A stretch of 64,000 nt of DNA, taken from assembly GCA_019638775.1 (NCBI GenBank), contig JAHBTD010000002.1:1097334-1161333 (forward strand), written 5' to 3'. This stretch comes from Fimbriimonadaceae bacterium. GTDB taxonomy: Bacteria; Armatimonadota; Fimbriimonadia; Fimbriimonadales; Fimbriimonadaceae. Positions 34,655 to 42,559 of this stretch are shown one piece after another. How positions within the stretch are numbered: position 1 is the first letter of the stretch; the number at the start of each line of letters is the position of its first letter. A model generated the notes under the pieces. It ran no database searches, had not been told where the DNA came from, and saw only the letters and a program-made list of their open reading frames with translations. The translations under genes and the position numbers were made by a program.

Positions 34655-35056
34655 ATGTATCTAGTAACATGGGACGATCATGATGCAAAAGTCGAAGCAA
34701 GCCTTGGCGGGCGAGTCACTGTTGAGGAGATGACGGTTTTTGCAGAAGAGTTGAAAGCAGTTGTCGAAGAGTTTGGGAGTCAGCCCTATTTGCTGATGCT
34801 CGACTATTCGCGAGCAAAGTCCTTCGACCTGAAGGCAACGGATGTGCTGATGTCGCTGAAAGACTTTTGTCTTGATGGCGGAGCTGAGAAGATAGTTTGC
34901 GTCGTTCGCGATGAAGAAGATCTTGCCCAGCACACACACAGCCGGCTGATGGCAGCCCTGGAGGGTAAAGAGCAGTTCGTTCTGCAGCCCGACGAGGCAA
35001 CCTGGCCGGCAATCGAAAAGGTAGCGGTTTCCGCTCCCCAATTGAAAGTGGCTTAA
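34655..35056 (+). CDS. STAS/SpoIIAA-like protein
   Basis: 133 residues, no signal peptide. The alternation of strands and helices (VEASLGGRVTVEEMTVFAEELKAVVEEFGSQPYLLMLDYS, then VLMSLKDFCLDGGAEKIVCVV) matches the STAS/SpoIIAA-like fold used in anti-sigma-antagonist and lipid- or regulator-binding proteins. The Ser-containing loop typical of phosphorylatable STAS proteins is not clearly present (DYSRAKSFDLK occupies it), so regulation by phosphorylation is uncertain. I chose the ATG at 34655 (MYLVTWDD). It is followed by a strong bidirectional terminator. Confidence 0.6.
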   Translation: MYLVTWDDHDAKVEASLGGRVTVEEMTVFAEELKAVVEEFGSQPYLLMLDYSRAKSFDLKATDVLMSLKDFCLDGGAEKIVCVVRDEEDLAQHTHSRLMAALEGKEQFVLQPDEATWPAIEKVAVSAPQLKVA

Positions 35057-35088
35057 CCGGTCCAACTGAGTAACTGCGAATACAACAA

Positions 35089-35125
35089 AACAGCGTCGGG
35101 CGGCTGCCCGGCGCTGTTCTTATTT
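35089..35125. terminator. Bidirectional terminator
   Basis: Thirteen-base arms AACAGCGTCGGGC and GCCCGGCGCTGTT (35089-35101 and 35106-35118) with a four-base loop, flanked by AAAA on the left and CTTATTTT on the right, so it can end both the STAS-like gene (+) and the hydrolase gene (-). Confidence 0.92.
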
Positions 35126-35141
35126 TGTGTGCAGATGCTGC

Positions 35142-36155
35142 CTACATCACTGACTGCAAATACCAATCCAGAATTTTTTGGAGCTCAAGCTTCCACCCGT
35201 CGATCTTGGGATCGTTCAGAATCCTAAAGCTGTGGTTTGCATTCGCCACCACGTCGAGCTTTACATTCACGCCCTTCGCCAGGAGAGCCGCAAAAAGGAC
35301 TTCCGCGCTTTTGGGATCGACTCCCTTGTCTTCGGCCCCCTGCGCGATAAAGACCTTCCCCTTATAGTCCGACAGTTCGGCAATGGGAGACGACGCCAGG
35401 AATGTGGACCAACGACGATTCGGATGCCCAAAGAAGAACTTCTCGGTGCTCATCGGATCGGCCTGGATGCTCTTCCATTCGTCCAGCACATACGCTTCTC
35501 GGCTCTCCGGCGTCGAGCCATCGTCGTTAAAAAACACACCCTCGCGGGCACGGCTGAGAATATCGAAGAGCTGGCTCGGGCCTCCCCCTGCCATGACGGC
35601 GACATGGCTCGCACGAAGGTCCTTCGCCACCCGAGCCGCGACCAGTCCGCCCTCCGAATGCCCGATCACAAGGAGCTTTGAGGCGTCGATGTCTGGCAGT
35701 TTGTGGGCCGCTTTGATCGCGGCTTCGACGGCCTCGGCCCAGCGGTCGAGGGTGTGCTGCTCCAAGAACTCCTTGGAGGCTCCCCTTGCACCGCCCTCCT
35801 TAGGATCATCGAGATACTTCACACCTGGCTTCTCGATGATCAAGGCCCGCGCTTTGTCGACGGCGATCTCGTTCACGACGATATGCCCGCCAGCGGGGAC
35901 CACCGCCTCGCCCTGCATGACAAAGCAGGACTGGCATCCCGACCCCTGCACATAGACAGCTAGCGGCAGCTTCTTCCCGCCTGGGTTCTCCGAAAGATAG
36001 AACGTGATCTTTCGGTCGAACTTATCCTGTGTGAAGTAGCGCAGATAGGGCTGGCGCGGCGGCTTTTGGGTGTCCTTGACCGGGGCATAGCGTTCAGGCG
36101 CTTGGGAGAGCGATACGGCCATAGCAATGCCAGCAAAGAGCGAGACAGCAAACAT
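35142..36155 (-). CDS. Exported alpha/beta hydrolase
   Basis: 337 residues with a signal peptide (MFAVSLFAGIAMAVSLSQA). The alpha/beta-hydrolase core shows LAVYVQGSGCQSCF (oxyanion strand), the nucleophile Ser in VIGHSEGGLVAARVA (about 163-177), VFIAQGAEDKGVDPKSA with the acid Asp, and the catalytic His in NANHSFRI. It resembles dipeptidyl-peptidase- or acyl-esterase-type hydrolases; substrate unknown. Two Cys in GCQSC could form a disulfide outside the cytoplasm. It ends at the bidirectional terminator. Confidence 0.85.
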   Translation of the reverse strand: MFAVSLFAGIAMAVSLSQAPERYAPVKDTQKPPRQPYLRYFTQDKFDRKITFYLSENPGGKKLPLAVYVQGSGCQSCFVMQGEAVVPAGGHIVVNEIAVDKARALIIEKPGVKYLDDPKEGGARGASKEFLEQHTLDRWAEAVEAAIKAAHKLPDIDASKLLVIGHSEGGLVAARVAKDLRASHVAVMAGGGPSQLFDILSRAREGVFFNDDGSTPESREAYVLDEWKSIQADPMSTEKFFFGHPNRRWSTFLASSPIAELSDYKGKVFIAQGAEDKGVDPKSAEVLFAALLAKGVNVKLDVVANANHSFRILNDPKIDGWKLELQKILDWYLQSVM

Positions 36156-36289
36156 ACGCTACAGATACTGCACGCAGACCCCTATCTGTTCCTTCTGCCG
36201 ATGATACGAACGCTCGCCAAGGGTGTCTCACTAAAGAAGGCAGGTTAGGGAGGCTAAGAGTCCATGAAAACGGATAACCTAATGTACAC

Positions 36290-37234
36290 ATGCCGCAAGT
36301 CGCTGTCGTCACCGGCGGAGCCGGATTTTTAGGTTCACATTTGACCGACCGTCTCGTAACCGAGGGTTGGAATGTGGTCGTCATCGACAGCCTCATCACC
36401 GGATCGACCGACAACATCGCCCATCACGCAGGATCGGGCCGTGTCAAATTCATCCAGCAGGATGTCACCGAGTTCCTTTTTATCGAGGGTGCCGTGGATT
36501 ATGTGTTCCACCTCGCCAGTCCGGCTTCCCCAATCGACTTCATCCGCTTCCCTATTCCCGTGCTGAAGGTTGGCGCGCTGGGCACGCATAAGGCGCTGGG
36601 ATTGGCGAAAGCGAAGGGTGCAAAGTTTTTGCTTGCCTCGACGAGCGAAATCTATGGCGATCCACTCGTGTCTCCCCAACCCGAAACCTACTGGGGGAAC
36701 GTAAACCCGATCGGCCCGAGGGGAGTGTACGACGAAGCCAAACGCTATGCCGAAGCCATGACGATGGCTTATCATCACTTTCATAGCCTGGATACGCGCA
36801 TCGTCCGATTCTTCAACACCTACGGTCCCCGTATGCGGCTGGACGATGGGCGCGTAGTGCCAAACTTTCTGGCCCAAGCCCTGCGTGGCGAGCCTTTGAC
36901 CGTCTATGGAGACGGCTCGCAAACCCGGTCGTTCGGCTACGTCGATGACATTATCGAGGGATTGTGGCGGCTCGCCATGTCCGACTTTCATGAGCCTGTG
37001 AACGTCGGCGCGGACGACGAGTACAGCGTGCTGGAGTTTGCCAAAGTGGTGTTGGAGGTGACGGGTTCATCCAGTCCGATCACCTACAAGCCCGCGCTTC
37101 AGGACGATCCCAAGCAGCGCCGGCCCAACCTCACCCGCGCCCGCGAAATCCTGAATGGCTGGGAAGCCAAGGTACCGCTGCGAGATGGGCTGAAAAGGAC
37201 GGCGGAGTACTTCAGGGGAAAGATTTCGGAATAA
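36290..37234 (+). CDS. NAD-dependent epimerase/decarboxylase, UDP-glucuronate decarboxylase type
   Basis: 314 residues, extended short-chain dehydrogenase. NAD-binding [11 protein letters not shown] (8-18), [12 protein letters not shown] (about 74-85), [11 protein letters not shown] (about 115-125), the active-site tyrosine and lysine in YDEAKR (about 144-149), and [10 protein letters not shown] are all as in UDP-xylose synthase (UXS), which turns UDP-glucuronate into UDP-xylose. Neighbouring genes give no clue to a surface-glycan cluster. The start ATG at 36290 is preceded by AACCTAATGTACAC, with no strong ribosome-binding site. Confidence 0.88.
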   Translation: MPQVAVVTGGAGFLGSHLTDRLVTEGWNVVVIDSLITGSTDNIAHHAGSGRVKFIQQDVTEFLFIEGAVDYVFHLASPASPIDFIRFPIPVLKVGALGTHKALGLAKAKGAKFLLASTSEIYGDPLVSPQPETYWGNVNPIGPRGVYDEAKRYAEAMTMAYHHFHSLDTRIVRFFNTYGPRMRLDDGRVVPNFLAQALRGEPLTVYGDGSQTRSFGYVDDIIEGLWRLAMSDFHEPVNVGADDEYSVLEFAKVVLEVTGSSSPITYKPALQDDPKQRRPNLTRAREILNGWEAKVPLRDGLKRTAEYFRGKISE

Positions 37235-37380
37235 AAGGTAAGGGAGGGCCAGCTATCAGCTAGTGAATGCTTGCGCACTCGACGCATTCTTCTTTGCGAG
37301 CTTGGTTCCTTTGCGCCCGTTGCGTGAAATCCCTAGAGCTTCACTTCGCAATGGAGCACGCCCAGCACGGCGCATTCACG

Positions 37381-37430
37381 AACCCCTTCTCTCTGACGAC
37401 CCAGGGAGAAGGGGCAGGGGATGAGGGTTT
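37381..37430. repeat. GC-rich palindromic repeat
   Basis: CCCCTTCTCTCTG and CAGGGAGAAGGGG (37383-37395 and 37402-37414) form a hairpin, followed by CAGGGGATGAGGG. Same family as the copies at 28387, 38197 and 38456. Confidence 0.7.
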
Positions 37431-37478
37431 AGACGGATAGCGGCAAATCCGGCTTTCAGCGGTGCCACCCTCGCGCCG

Positions 37479-38105
37479 TCATACCGTAACACCGTAACAC
37501 CGCAAAGCCTCCTTCATCTGCCCCTCAACATCCCCATCCGGATCGATCTTCACCGCATTCCAGCCAAAGGCCTTCCCTGCCTCCACATTGATCAAGGTGT
37601 CCTCGAAATACAGGATCTCCCCCGGTTCAAGCCCCGACTGCTCCTCAAACATCCTGAAAAACCGCTCCTCCGGCTTGCTGACCCCCGCCTCTTGCGAGGC
37701 CAGCCGAACTTTCAGCTCGTGGATGTTCGGGAATTGGCCGGAGTGCATGGTCTGCCAGTGCGGCTCGTTGGTGTTGGAGAGACAGCCGGTCACCAGTCCA
37801 GCGGCCTGCAGCTCACGCACGATCTGGAGCGTCCCTGGATACATCTCTTTAAGAATGGCGTTGTGGGCGACTTTGGCCTGATCGGGCTCGATGCCCAGGA
37901 ACTCTCCAAGCTTGATCGCGTATTCGTCAAAGGGGATCAGGCCGTCCTGAAAGGCGTCGAATTCGGGAAAGCCACCCAGGGGAAGGTTATCGAGCAACGG
38001 CTTGGAAGGGGTCAGCCCGGCATGGACCAGGGCGTCGTTCCAGGTGTGGCAGATGCGGATCATCACCCCGCCGATATCAAAACACACCCCGCGAATCTTT
38101 GCCAT
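37479..38105 (-). CDS. HAD-superfamily hydrolase
   Basis: 208 residues. Motif I is CFDIGGVMI (8-16), a D-x-G variant, motif II is the Asn/Ser of GCLSNTNEPH (about 107-116), motif III the Lys of GVSKPEERF (about 141-149), and motif IV ILYFEDTLINVEAG (about 163-176). This is the YihX/epoxide-hydrolase-N-like branch; phosphatase activity is usual, and the substrate is unknown. The last codons (RCYGVTV) run into a short CGTAACAC tandem repeat at 37485-37500, hinting that the original C-terminus may have been altered. Confidence 0.88.
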   Translation of the reverse strand: MAKIRGVCFDIGGVMIRICHTWNDALVHAGLTPSKPLLDNLPLGGFPEFDAFQDGLIPFDEYAIKLGEFLGIEPDQAKVAHNAILKEMYPGTLQIVRELQAAGLVTGCLSNTNEPHWQTMHSGQFPNIHELKVRLASQEAGVSKPEERFFRMFEEQSGLEPGEILYFEDTLINVEAGKAFGWNAVKIDPDGDVEGQMKEALRCYGVTV

Positions 38106-38196
38106 CCTTGGTCAGCTCCTACAGGAGTTTATCGGTTTCTTGCGCCTCGAAACTTGGAACGGCGTGGGAGGGCAACGCTTCGTCGTTGCCGCTTAA

Positions 38197-38254
38197 CCCC
38201 TCCTTTGTCTCGACGACGAAGTCGGCGTGATGGGGGAGGGGCAGGGGTGGGGGT
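38197..38254. repeat. GC-rich palindromic repeat
   Basis: CCCCTCC at the left, GGGGGAGGGGCAGGGGTGGGGG at the right (with a variable central part, TCTCGACGACGAAGTCGGCG). It is followed by two further hairpins at about 38308-38337 (CCCTTCCCC/GGGGAAGGG) and 38357-38380 (CCTCCATAT/ATATGGAGG). Confidence 0.65.
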
Positions 38255-38395
38255 TCCAGGTTTCTTTTTCTCCACCCCCATCCCACAGTTTGCTATCGCT
38301 CACAGGTCCCTTCCCCCTGTCATATGGGGAAGGGATCAGACACTCGGCATAGAACCCTCCATATCGGCAGATATGGAGGGATCGGAGCCGTAGGC

Positions 38396-38596
38396 GGTAT
38401 CTTCACCCCATGACCACCCGGCGGGAATTCCTCATCGGCATCGGCGCGTAGCAGACCCCCCTCCCCCTGCGAAGCGAGGGGGAAGGGGCAGGGGGTGGGG
38501 GTAGTTACCGCCTCTTTTGCACCAAACACAGGGTGAAAACCCCAGGTATCTTCACCTCATGACCACCCGGCGGGAATTCCTCATCGGCATCGGCGC
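38396..38596 (+). repeat. 52-base direct repeat of the glycosidase gene start, flanking a palindromic element
   Basis: Bases 38396-38447 and 38545-38596 are the same except for one base (C/T before the ATG). The downstream copy is the real start of the Tat-exported protein; the upstream copy encodes only MTTRREFLIGIGA and then TAG. The 97 bases between them carry the GC-rich palindromic element (38456-38502). This looks like a duplication connected with the element. Confidence 0.8.
38456..38502. repeat. GC-rich palindromic repeat between duplicated gene starts
   Basis: CCCCTCCCCCT and AGGGGGAAGGGG arms around GCGAAGCG, followed by CAGGGGGTGGGGG. It is the most complete copy of the family. 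Confidence 0.75.
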
Positions 38597-39896
38597 TTGC
38601 GCGGCGGCGACCGCCCTGCCCAAAAGCCTGTGGGCCGCAGCCCAACAAACCCAGATCATTGCCAAAGCCAACCTGGACTTCCTGCGCGCCCTCGCCAAAG
38701 ACACCGTCAAGCTCGCCACTCTTGCCCCCGGACAAGGCGGCAACGCCTGCGGATTCCCCCTCATCACCCCCGGCGGCAGCTACCCCGCATTCTGGATTCG
38801 CGACTTTTCGATGGCCCTCGGCAACGGCCTGATCGACGCGCCCACTGTGCTCAATCACCTGCGCCTGGTCGCCAAAACCCAGAACGGCCCAACCGAGCGC
38901 AAGCTCAAAAGCGGGGCGATCATCCCGCCCTACGCCATCGCCGACCACATCCGCCCCGATGGTCAGCCCGTCTTCTATCCCGGCACCTACTCCCCGGGCG
39001 AAGATCAGGGCGGCGAGCCTTGGGGCATCCTGCCGCCCATCGACGACCACTACGAATTCATCAACATCGCCCACGAATATTGGCTGCTCACCCGCAAGCC
39101 GGACTTCCTGAATGAATCCATCGAGGGGATGACCCTCTTCGACCGCCTTGCCAAAGCCCTCGACTGCCCCGCGATCGACGCCGAAACCGGCCTCGTCTTC
39201 ACCACTCCCGAGCGGCGAGCCGTCGGGTTTGGGTTCTGCGACACGGTCTACATGACCGGAAATCTCCTGTTCGCTTCCCTGCTTCGCCACCGTGCCCTTG
39301 GGCAGATGGTCGTCCTTTGCCGCGCTTGCAAGAAGACGGAAAGGGTCGGCGAGTATCAAAAGAGTCGAGCTTTGCTGGAGCAGAGCCTGCTCCAGCACTT
39401 CGCCAACGACGGTTGGCTGATGGCCAGTACCGGGGTCGGACGGCAAGTGGATGTCTGGGGCACCCTCTTTGCCCTGCACATCCAGGCGGTTCAAGGTGAG
39501 CCCGCCAACATCCTGCGCCGAACGGTTATCAACGCTGTGCGTGAGGGCACTATCCACTACAAAGGTGCTGTGCGGCATGTGCCCACCGATAAGGATTTCT
39601 CGGCAACTTCCGCTTGGGAGAAGACGGCTGGGGTGACGCTGAACACCTATCAGAACGGCGCTTATTGGCATGTCCCGACCGGGTGGTTGGTTGAAACGGT
39701 GTCGTCGATGCATCGGGGTCTGCCACCGCAGTTGGTGGCGGAGATGGTGGCGCACTTTAAGGCGGAAGACTGGCGGAAGAAAGAGGATAAGAAAGGCGCG
39801 CCGTGGGAGTGCCTGTCACCGGTGAATGACTATCGGCAGAATCCGGCCTATATGGCGTCGGTCACGCTGCCCTTGAGCGTGCTGAGCAAGCTATAA
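38559..39896 (+). CDS. Tat-exported six-hairpin glycosidase-like protein
   Basis: 445 residues. The N-terminus TTRREFLIGIGACAAATALP is a twin-arginine signal, so the protein is exported folded. The body has several aromatic and Gly/Asp-rich segments of the (alpha/alpha)6-barrel glycosidase type: PAFWIRDFSMALGNGL (about 76-91), DDHYEFINIAHEYWLLTRKP, VGFGFCDTVYMTGNLLFASLL, GRQVDVWGTLFAL and NTYQNGAYWHVPTGWL. I infer a carbohydrate-active enzyme; no specific family or catalytic acid can be named with certainty. Its first 12 codons are duplicated 149 bases upstream. Confidence 0.7.
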   Translation: MTTRREFLIGIGACAAATALPKSLWAAAQQTQIIAKANLDFLRALAKDTVKLATLAPGQGGNACGFPLITPGGSYPAFWIRDFSMALGNGLIDAPTVLNHLRLVAKTQNGPTERKLKSGAIIPPYAIADHIRPDGQPVFYPGTYSPGEDQGGEPWGILPPIDDHYEFINIAHEYWLLTRKPDFLNESIEGMTLFDRLAKALDCPAIDAETGLVFTTPERRAVGFGFCDTVYMTGNLLFASLLRHRALGQMVVLCRACKKTERVGEYQKSRALLEQSLLQHFANDGWLMASTGVGRQVDVWGTLFALHIQAVQGEPANILRRTVINAVREGTIHYKGAVRHVPTDKDFSATSAWEKTAGVTLNTYQNGAYWHVPTGWLVETVSSMHRGLPPQLVAEMVAHFKAEDWRKKEDKKGAPWECLSPVNDYRQNPAYMASVTLPLSVLSKL

Positions 39897-39968
39897 AGAC
39901 TCCGCGCCACCTCCCTAAGATTGCCACCGTCGGGAGTCGTCGACGACCCTACAAGGCAACAAAAACGC

Positions 39969-40220
39969 CTAAGGCATTAATAAGGCTGACCGATCCCAGA
40001 TCGTAATACGATTGCGCATGAGTTCAGCCCGTTCCATGCACTGCTTGACACAACGCTTGTCGACTGGCTCTGACCGCCAAATGCTATCATCAAGATCAAA
40101 ACGCAGAACTTGGTCTCCAAACACTAATACTGCACAGTATAGTGAAGGAGAAATGTCAATAGCATCAAGGTCGCGAATGATAGTTTTGAGAAACGTCGAA
40201 TAAGCTTTAATATAGTGCAT
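39969..40220 (-). CDS. Small protein, doubtful
   Basis: 83 residues (MHYIKAYSTFLKTIIRDLDA and on), in DNA clearly richer in A+T than the neighbouring glycosidase. It has no known motif. The start region faces the AT-rich gap before the restriction gene (40221-40394), and a hairpin lies at 40286-40305. It could be a real gene of the accessory region or a chance reading frame. The remaining part of the gap shows no other gene. Confidence 0.35.
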   Translation of the reverse strand: MHYIKAYSTFLKTIIRDLDAIDISPSLYCAVLVFGDQVLRFDLDDSIWRSEPVDKRCVKQCMERAELMRNRITIWDRSALLMP

Positions 40221-40285
40221 TCATACATTTTACAATAATGCTTTCTTGTTGTATGTCCCTTTTAATACCTCAAAACGCTTGTGTG

Positions 40286-40305
40286 CTGAGGTACGAATAC
40301 CTCAG
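40286..40305. repeat. Seven-base-pair inverted repeat before the restriction gene
   Basis: CTGAGGT, six bases, ACCTCAG, about 90 bases before the TTG start at 40395. A nearby ATACCTCA (40265-40272) repeats one arm. Possible operator. Confidence 0.4.
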
Positions 40306-40394
40306 TCCGTTAAGCTGGGATTGCCTAAACTTGAGATGGTTGCGTCCTGAGCATCAAAGAGGGGACATGTGTAAGAATAAGATGAGGATGCAGA

Positions 40395-41432
40395 TTGGCT
40401 AAAGGGCTCAATATTCTGATTTTGGCTGATAATGACAATGGCCAGAACATCGTACGAATGCTGGGAGAAAGCTTTTTGTCGGCGGGTCATCGCATTCTTC
40501 CAATCGGTAATCAGCATATTTCTGACCCTAACATCAGCTCACTATTCTTGCCAACTGCCACTCAGCCAAAACTAATACATACAATCGCTTTGGGAATTGA
40601 AACAATCGATCACTTTATTCCGCGCTACGATGCAGTGATCGTAGCATCGGGAACGAGACAACCCAGTGACACAGAGATCGACTTCCTTGAGAGAATGAAT
40701 GTACCACTATTTAAGATCACTCCCCTTTGGGACTATGATGCCACTAGCGATAGGACAAAACAATCCTTTACAGATGAGGAGTTACGCGCTCTTATCAGGT
40801 ACACGAACAAACCTGCCGGAGTGTATTTTTCTCAACTACCAGAATCAATCGTTAACGATACAAATCGTTGGATTACTGAGGTTCCAGAGCTAATTCTGTT
40901 CAGAGACTCAAAGTATTTCATCGACTTAGTTGAGTTTAGTTGTAACAAGAAAAATGTATTTGTAACCGATCTATCACTACCTGAGATCAATCTTGTCACG
41001 CTTTCCGATTGCTGGGACGAAGTTTTCAAGACACTTAGTTGGAACTATGACCAGGTTGTACAACTTTCGAGTGATCGATTTGAGGACATGGTGGGTGAGT
41101 TACTTTCTCGCGAAGGATTCGAGGTGACACCAACCGCCAGGACGAGGGACGGCGGAAAGGACTTTATAGTATCGAATCGAAACATCCTGGGTGAACACCT
41201 GTTCTATGTCGAAGCTAAACATCCGTTGCCCAAAAATCCAATTGACGTCACAGTTGTTAGATCGCTCTATGGTGTGATTCAGCTAGACCGTGTTAATGGA
41301 GGCATGATAGTAACGTCAAATCGGTTCACCAGAGACGCCATCGATGAAGCCAGTGGTATCTCGAATTTTATCACCCTGCGCGACGGTCAATACCTCGCCG
41401 ACTGGATCAAGCGCCACGCAAAGCAACCCTGA
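40395..41432 (+). CDS. Mrr-like restriction endonuclease domain protein
   Basis: 345 residues, starting at TTG with GAGG seven bases before it; no ATG fits better. The C-terminal third is a restriction-endonuclease (Mrr_cat) fold: SSDRFEDMVGELLSREGFEVTPTARTRDGGKDFIV, then FYVEAKHP, giving the D...ExK-type catalytic set (Asp in GGKDF, Glu and Lys in VEAKH), and QLDRVNGGMIVTSNRFT. The first 220 residues are unlike known restriction specificity domains but have a flavodoxin/TIR-like alternation (ILILADNDNGQN, RYDAVIVASGTR). It probably acts in defence against foreign DNA. No methylase lies next to it. Confidence 0.75.
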   Translation: MAKGLNILILADNDNGQNIVRMLGESFLSAGHRILPIGNQHISDPNISSLFLPTATQPKLIHTIALGIETIDHFIPRYDAVIVASGTRQPSDTEIDFLERMNVPLFKITPLWDYDATSDRTKQSFTDEELRALIRYTNKPAGVYFSQLPESIVNDTNRWITEVPELILFRDSKYFIDLVEFSCNKKNVFVTDLSLPEINLVTLSDCWDEVFKTLSWNYDQVVQLSSDRFEDMVGELLSREGFEVTPTARTRDGGKDFIVSNRNILGEHLFYVEAKHPLPKNPIDVTVVRSLYGVIQLDRVNGGMIVTSNRFTRDAIDEASGISNFITLRDGQYLADWIKRHAKQP

Positions 41433-41710
41433 CGGACGGTTATGATGCCTCAGGACGCACTTATCGCTGTCTATTGGGGTTGGTTGCATGAAGTCCTGAG
41501 GCTAAGAGACTGTAACTGGCCAAGAGCGGGAAGTGCGGGATCGGATAGCAACTTCCGCCTTCTACGGACGCTGTATATTCTGAGCGTGCGACCGTCGTCT
41601 GAAGGAGAGTGAGTTTGAAAGCACAGGTCTTAGCATCAGGACTGTAGGCGGTACAAGAAATGATCAGCACAATGTGCGTCCTCAGGCATCTATAGCTGGT
41701 ACGTTTGGTC

Positions 41711-42226
41711 ATGTCTGCCACAAATGATCTGACCGAGCTAATGAACAGAATAACCGAGGCTTTTGGCAACGACCGCCGCGCTTTCAGTTCACTTGAAGAG
41801 ATCGTGCAGCACCCTTCAGGGCTTTCACGTATGCAACGGCGTGAAGCGCAGAAACTGATTGGCAAGACATGTGAAGCGGCTGATCCGACGGTTTTCTGGA
41901 TCGTCGAACCGTGGTATCTCACGATAGAAGCCTATAAGCGCTTTGCTCCGTGCTTCTTGATTGCCTTTCTTGAAGAGGATAATGCAACGGCACCAACAAA
42001 GAGCAGCCTTTGTCCAGAATCAACGCCCCGCTTCCTTAACTGGCTTTTTCGTGGAGCGGTAGCAGAGCGTAATCGACAATGGGAGCATTGGCTGACATTA
42101 GAGCTGATTCCAAACTGTGACAGAGAAATGCTTGCAGCCCTGGCGCAATATGTAAGCTACTGCACTGATAGCCAGCAAGGAGAGGCGTGCAACTGTTACG
42201 AAAGACTCTGGAGCAGGTACGTTTAA
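41711..42226 (+). CDS. Hypothetical protein
   Basis: 171 residues from the ATG at 41711 (MSATNDLTELMNRITEAF). Mostly helical, no signal peptide, with RMQRREAQKLIG and many aromatic residues in the middle (WIVEPWYLTIEAYKRFAPCFLIAF). It has seven cysteines, five in the C-terminal third. I do not recognise it. It lies alone between the restriction gene and the tRNA, in what appears to be the accessory zone. The 278-base gap before it (41433-41710) and the 259 bases after it hold no other gene I can support. Confidence 0.55.
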   Translation: MSATNDLTELMNRITEAFGNDRRAFSSLEEIVQHPSGLSRMQRREAQKLIGKTCEAADPTVFWIVEPWYLTIEAYKRFAPCFLIAFLEEDNATAPTKSSLCPESTPRFLNWLFRGAVAERNRQWEHWLTLELIPNCDREMLAALAQYVSYCTDSQQGEACNCYERLWSRYV

Positions 42227-42465
42227 CAAAGTTTGATGCCAATAGGGATGTTTCCGAGCGCAGGCTGTAGAGGCGCACTTCGATGTCTCCGATCTGAATC
42301 CCCGTCTGTGTAGCCGGATTTTTTTTGCCTCAGGGTGCGCATACCTCAATACTTTTCTTGTCCCAGTCCGTAGCCCAGAGGCTTGTACCAGCGGCTCCCC
42401 CCCTTCAAACAGACCCGCTCCAAACCCAGTCCCACCGGCCGCCAACCACTCTCAAGCAACGAAGG

Positions 42466-42471
42466 TATAAT
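42466..42471 (+). promoter_or_regulatory. -10 box of tRNA-Gln
   Basis: TATAAT ends 14 bases before the tRNA 5' end, a normal distance for a short leader. I see no strong -35. Confidence 0.6.
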
Positions 42472-42485
42472 CTCGCCCTTCGAGC

Positions 42486-42559
42486 TGCCCGCTCGTCTAA
42501 TGGCAGGACGGCAGGTTCTGGCCCTGTTAATCGAGGTTCGAATCCTTGGCGGGCAGCCA
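42486..42559 (+). tRNA. tRNA-Gln (anticodon CUG)
   Basis: Folds as a cloverleaf: acceptor TGCCCGC with GCGGGCA; D arm GTCT/GGAC; anticodon stem GCAGG/CCTGT with loop TTCTGGC, anticodon CTG, reading CAG; T arm CGAGG/CCTTG with loop TTCGAAT; discriminator G and encoded CCA (42557-42559). Its 3' half (42527-42559) is on the opposite strand the end of a large serine recombinase gene, so it is the attachment site of an integrative element. Confidence 0.95.

Noticed and set aside
38505..39755. 416-residue minus-strand frame opposite the Tat-exported protein
   Set aside because: Shadow of the GC-rich gene; no start context, no motifs, while the plus frame has a Tat signal and a conserved body.
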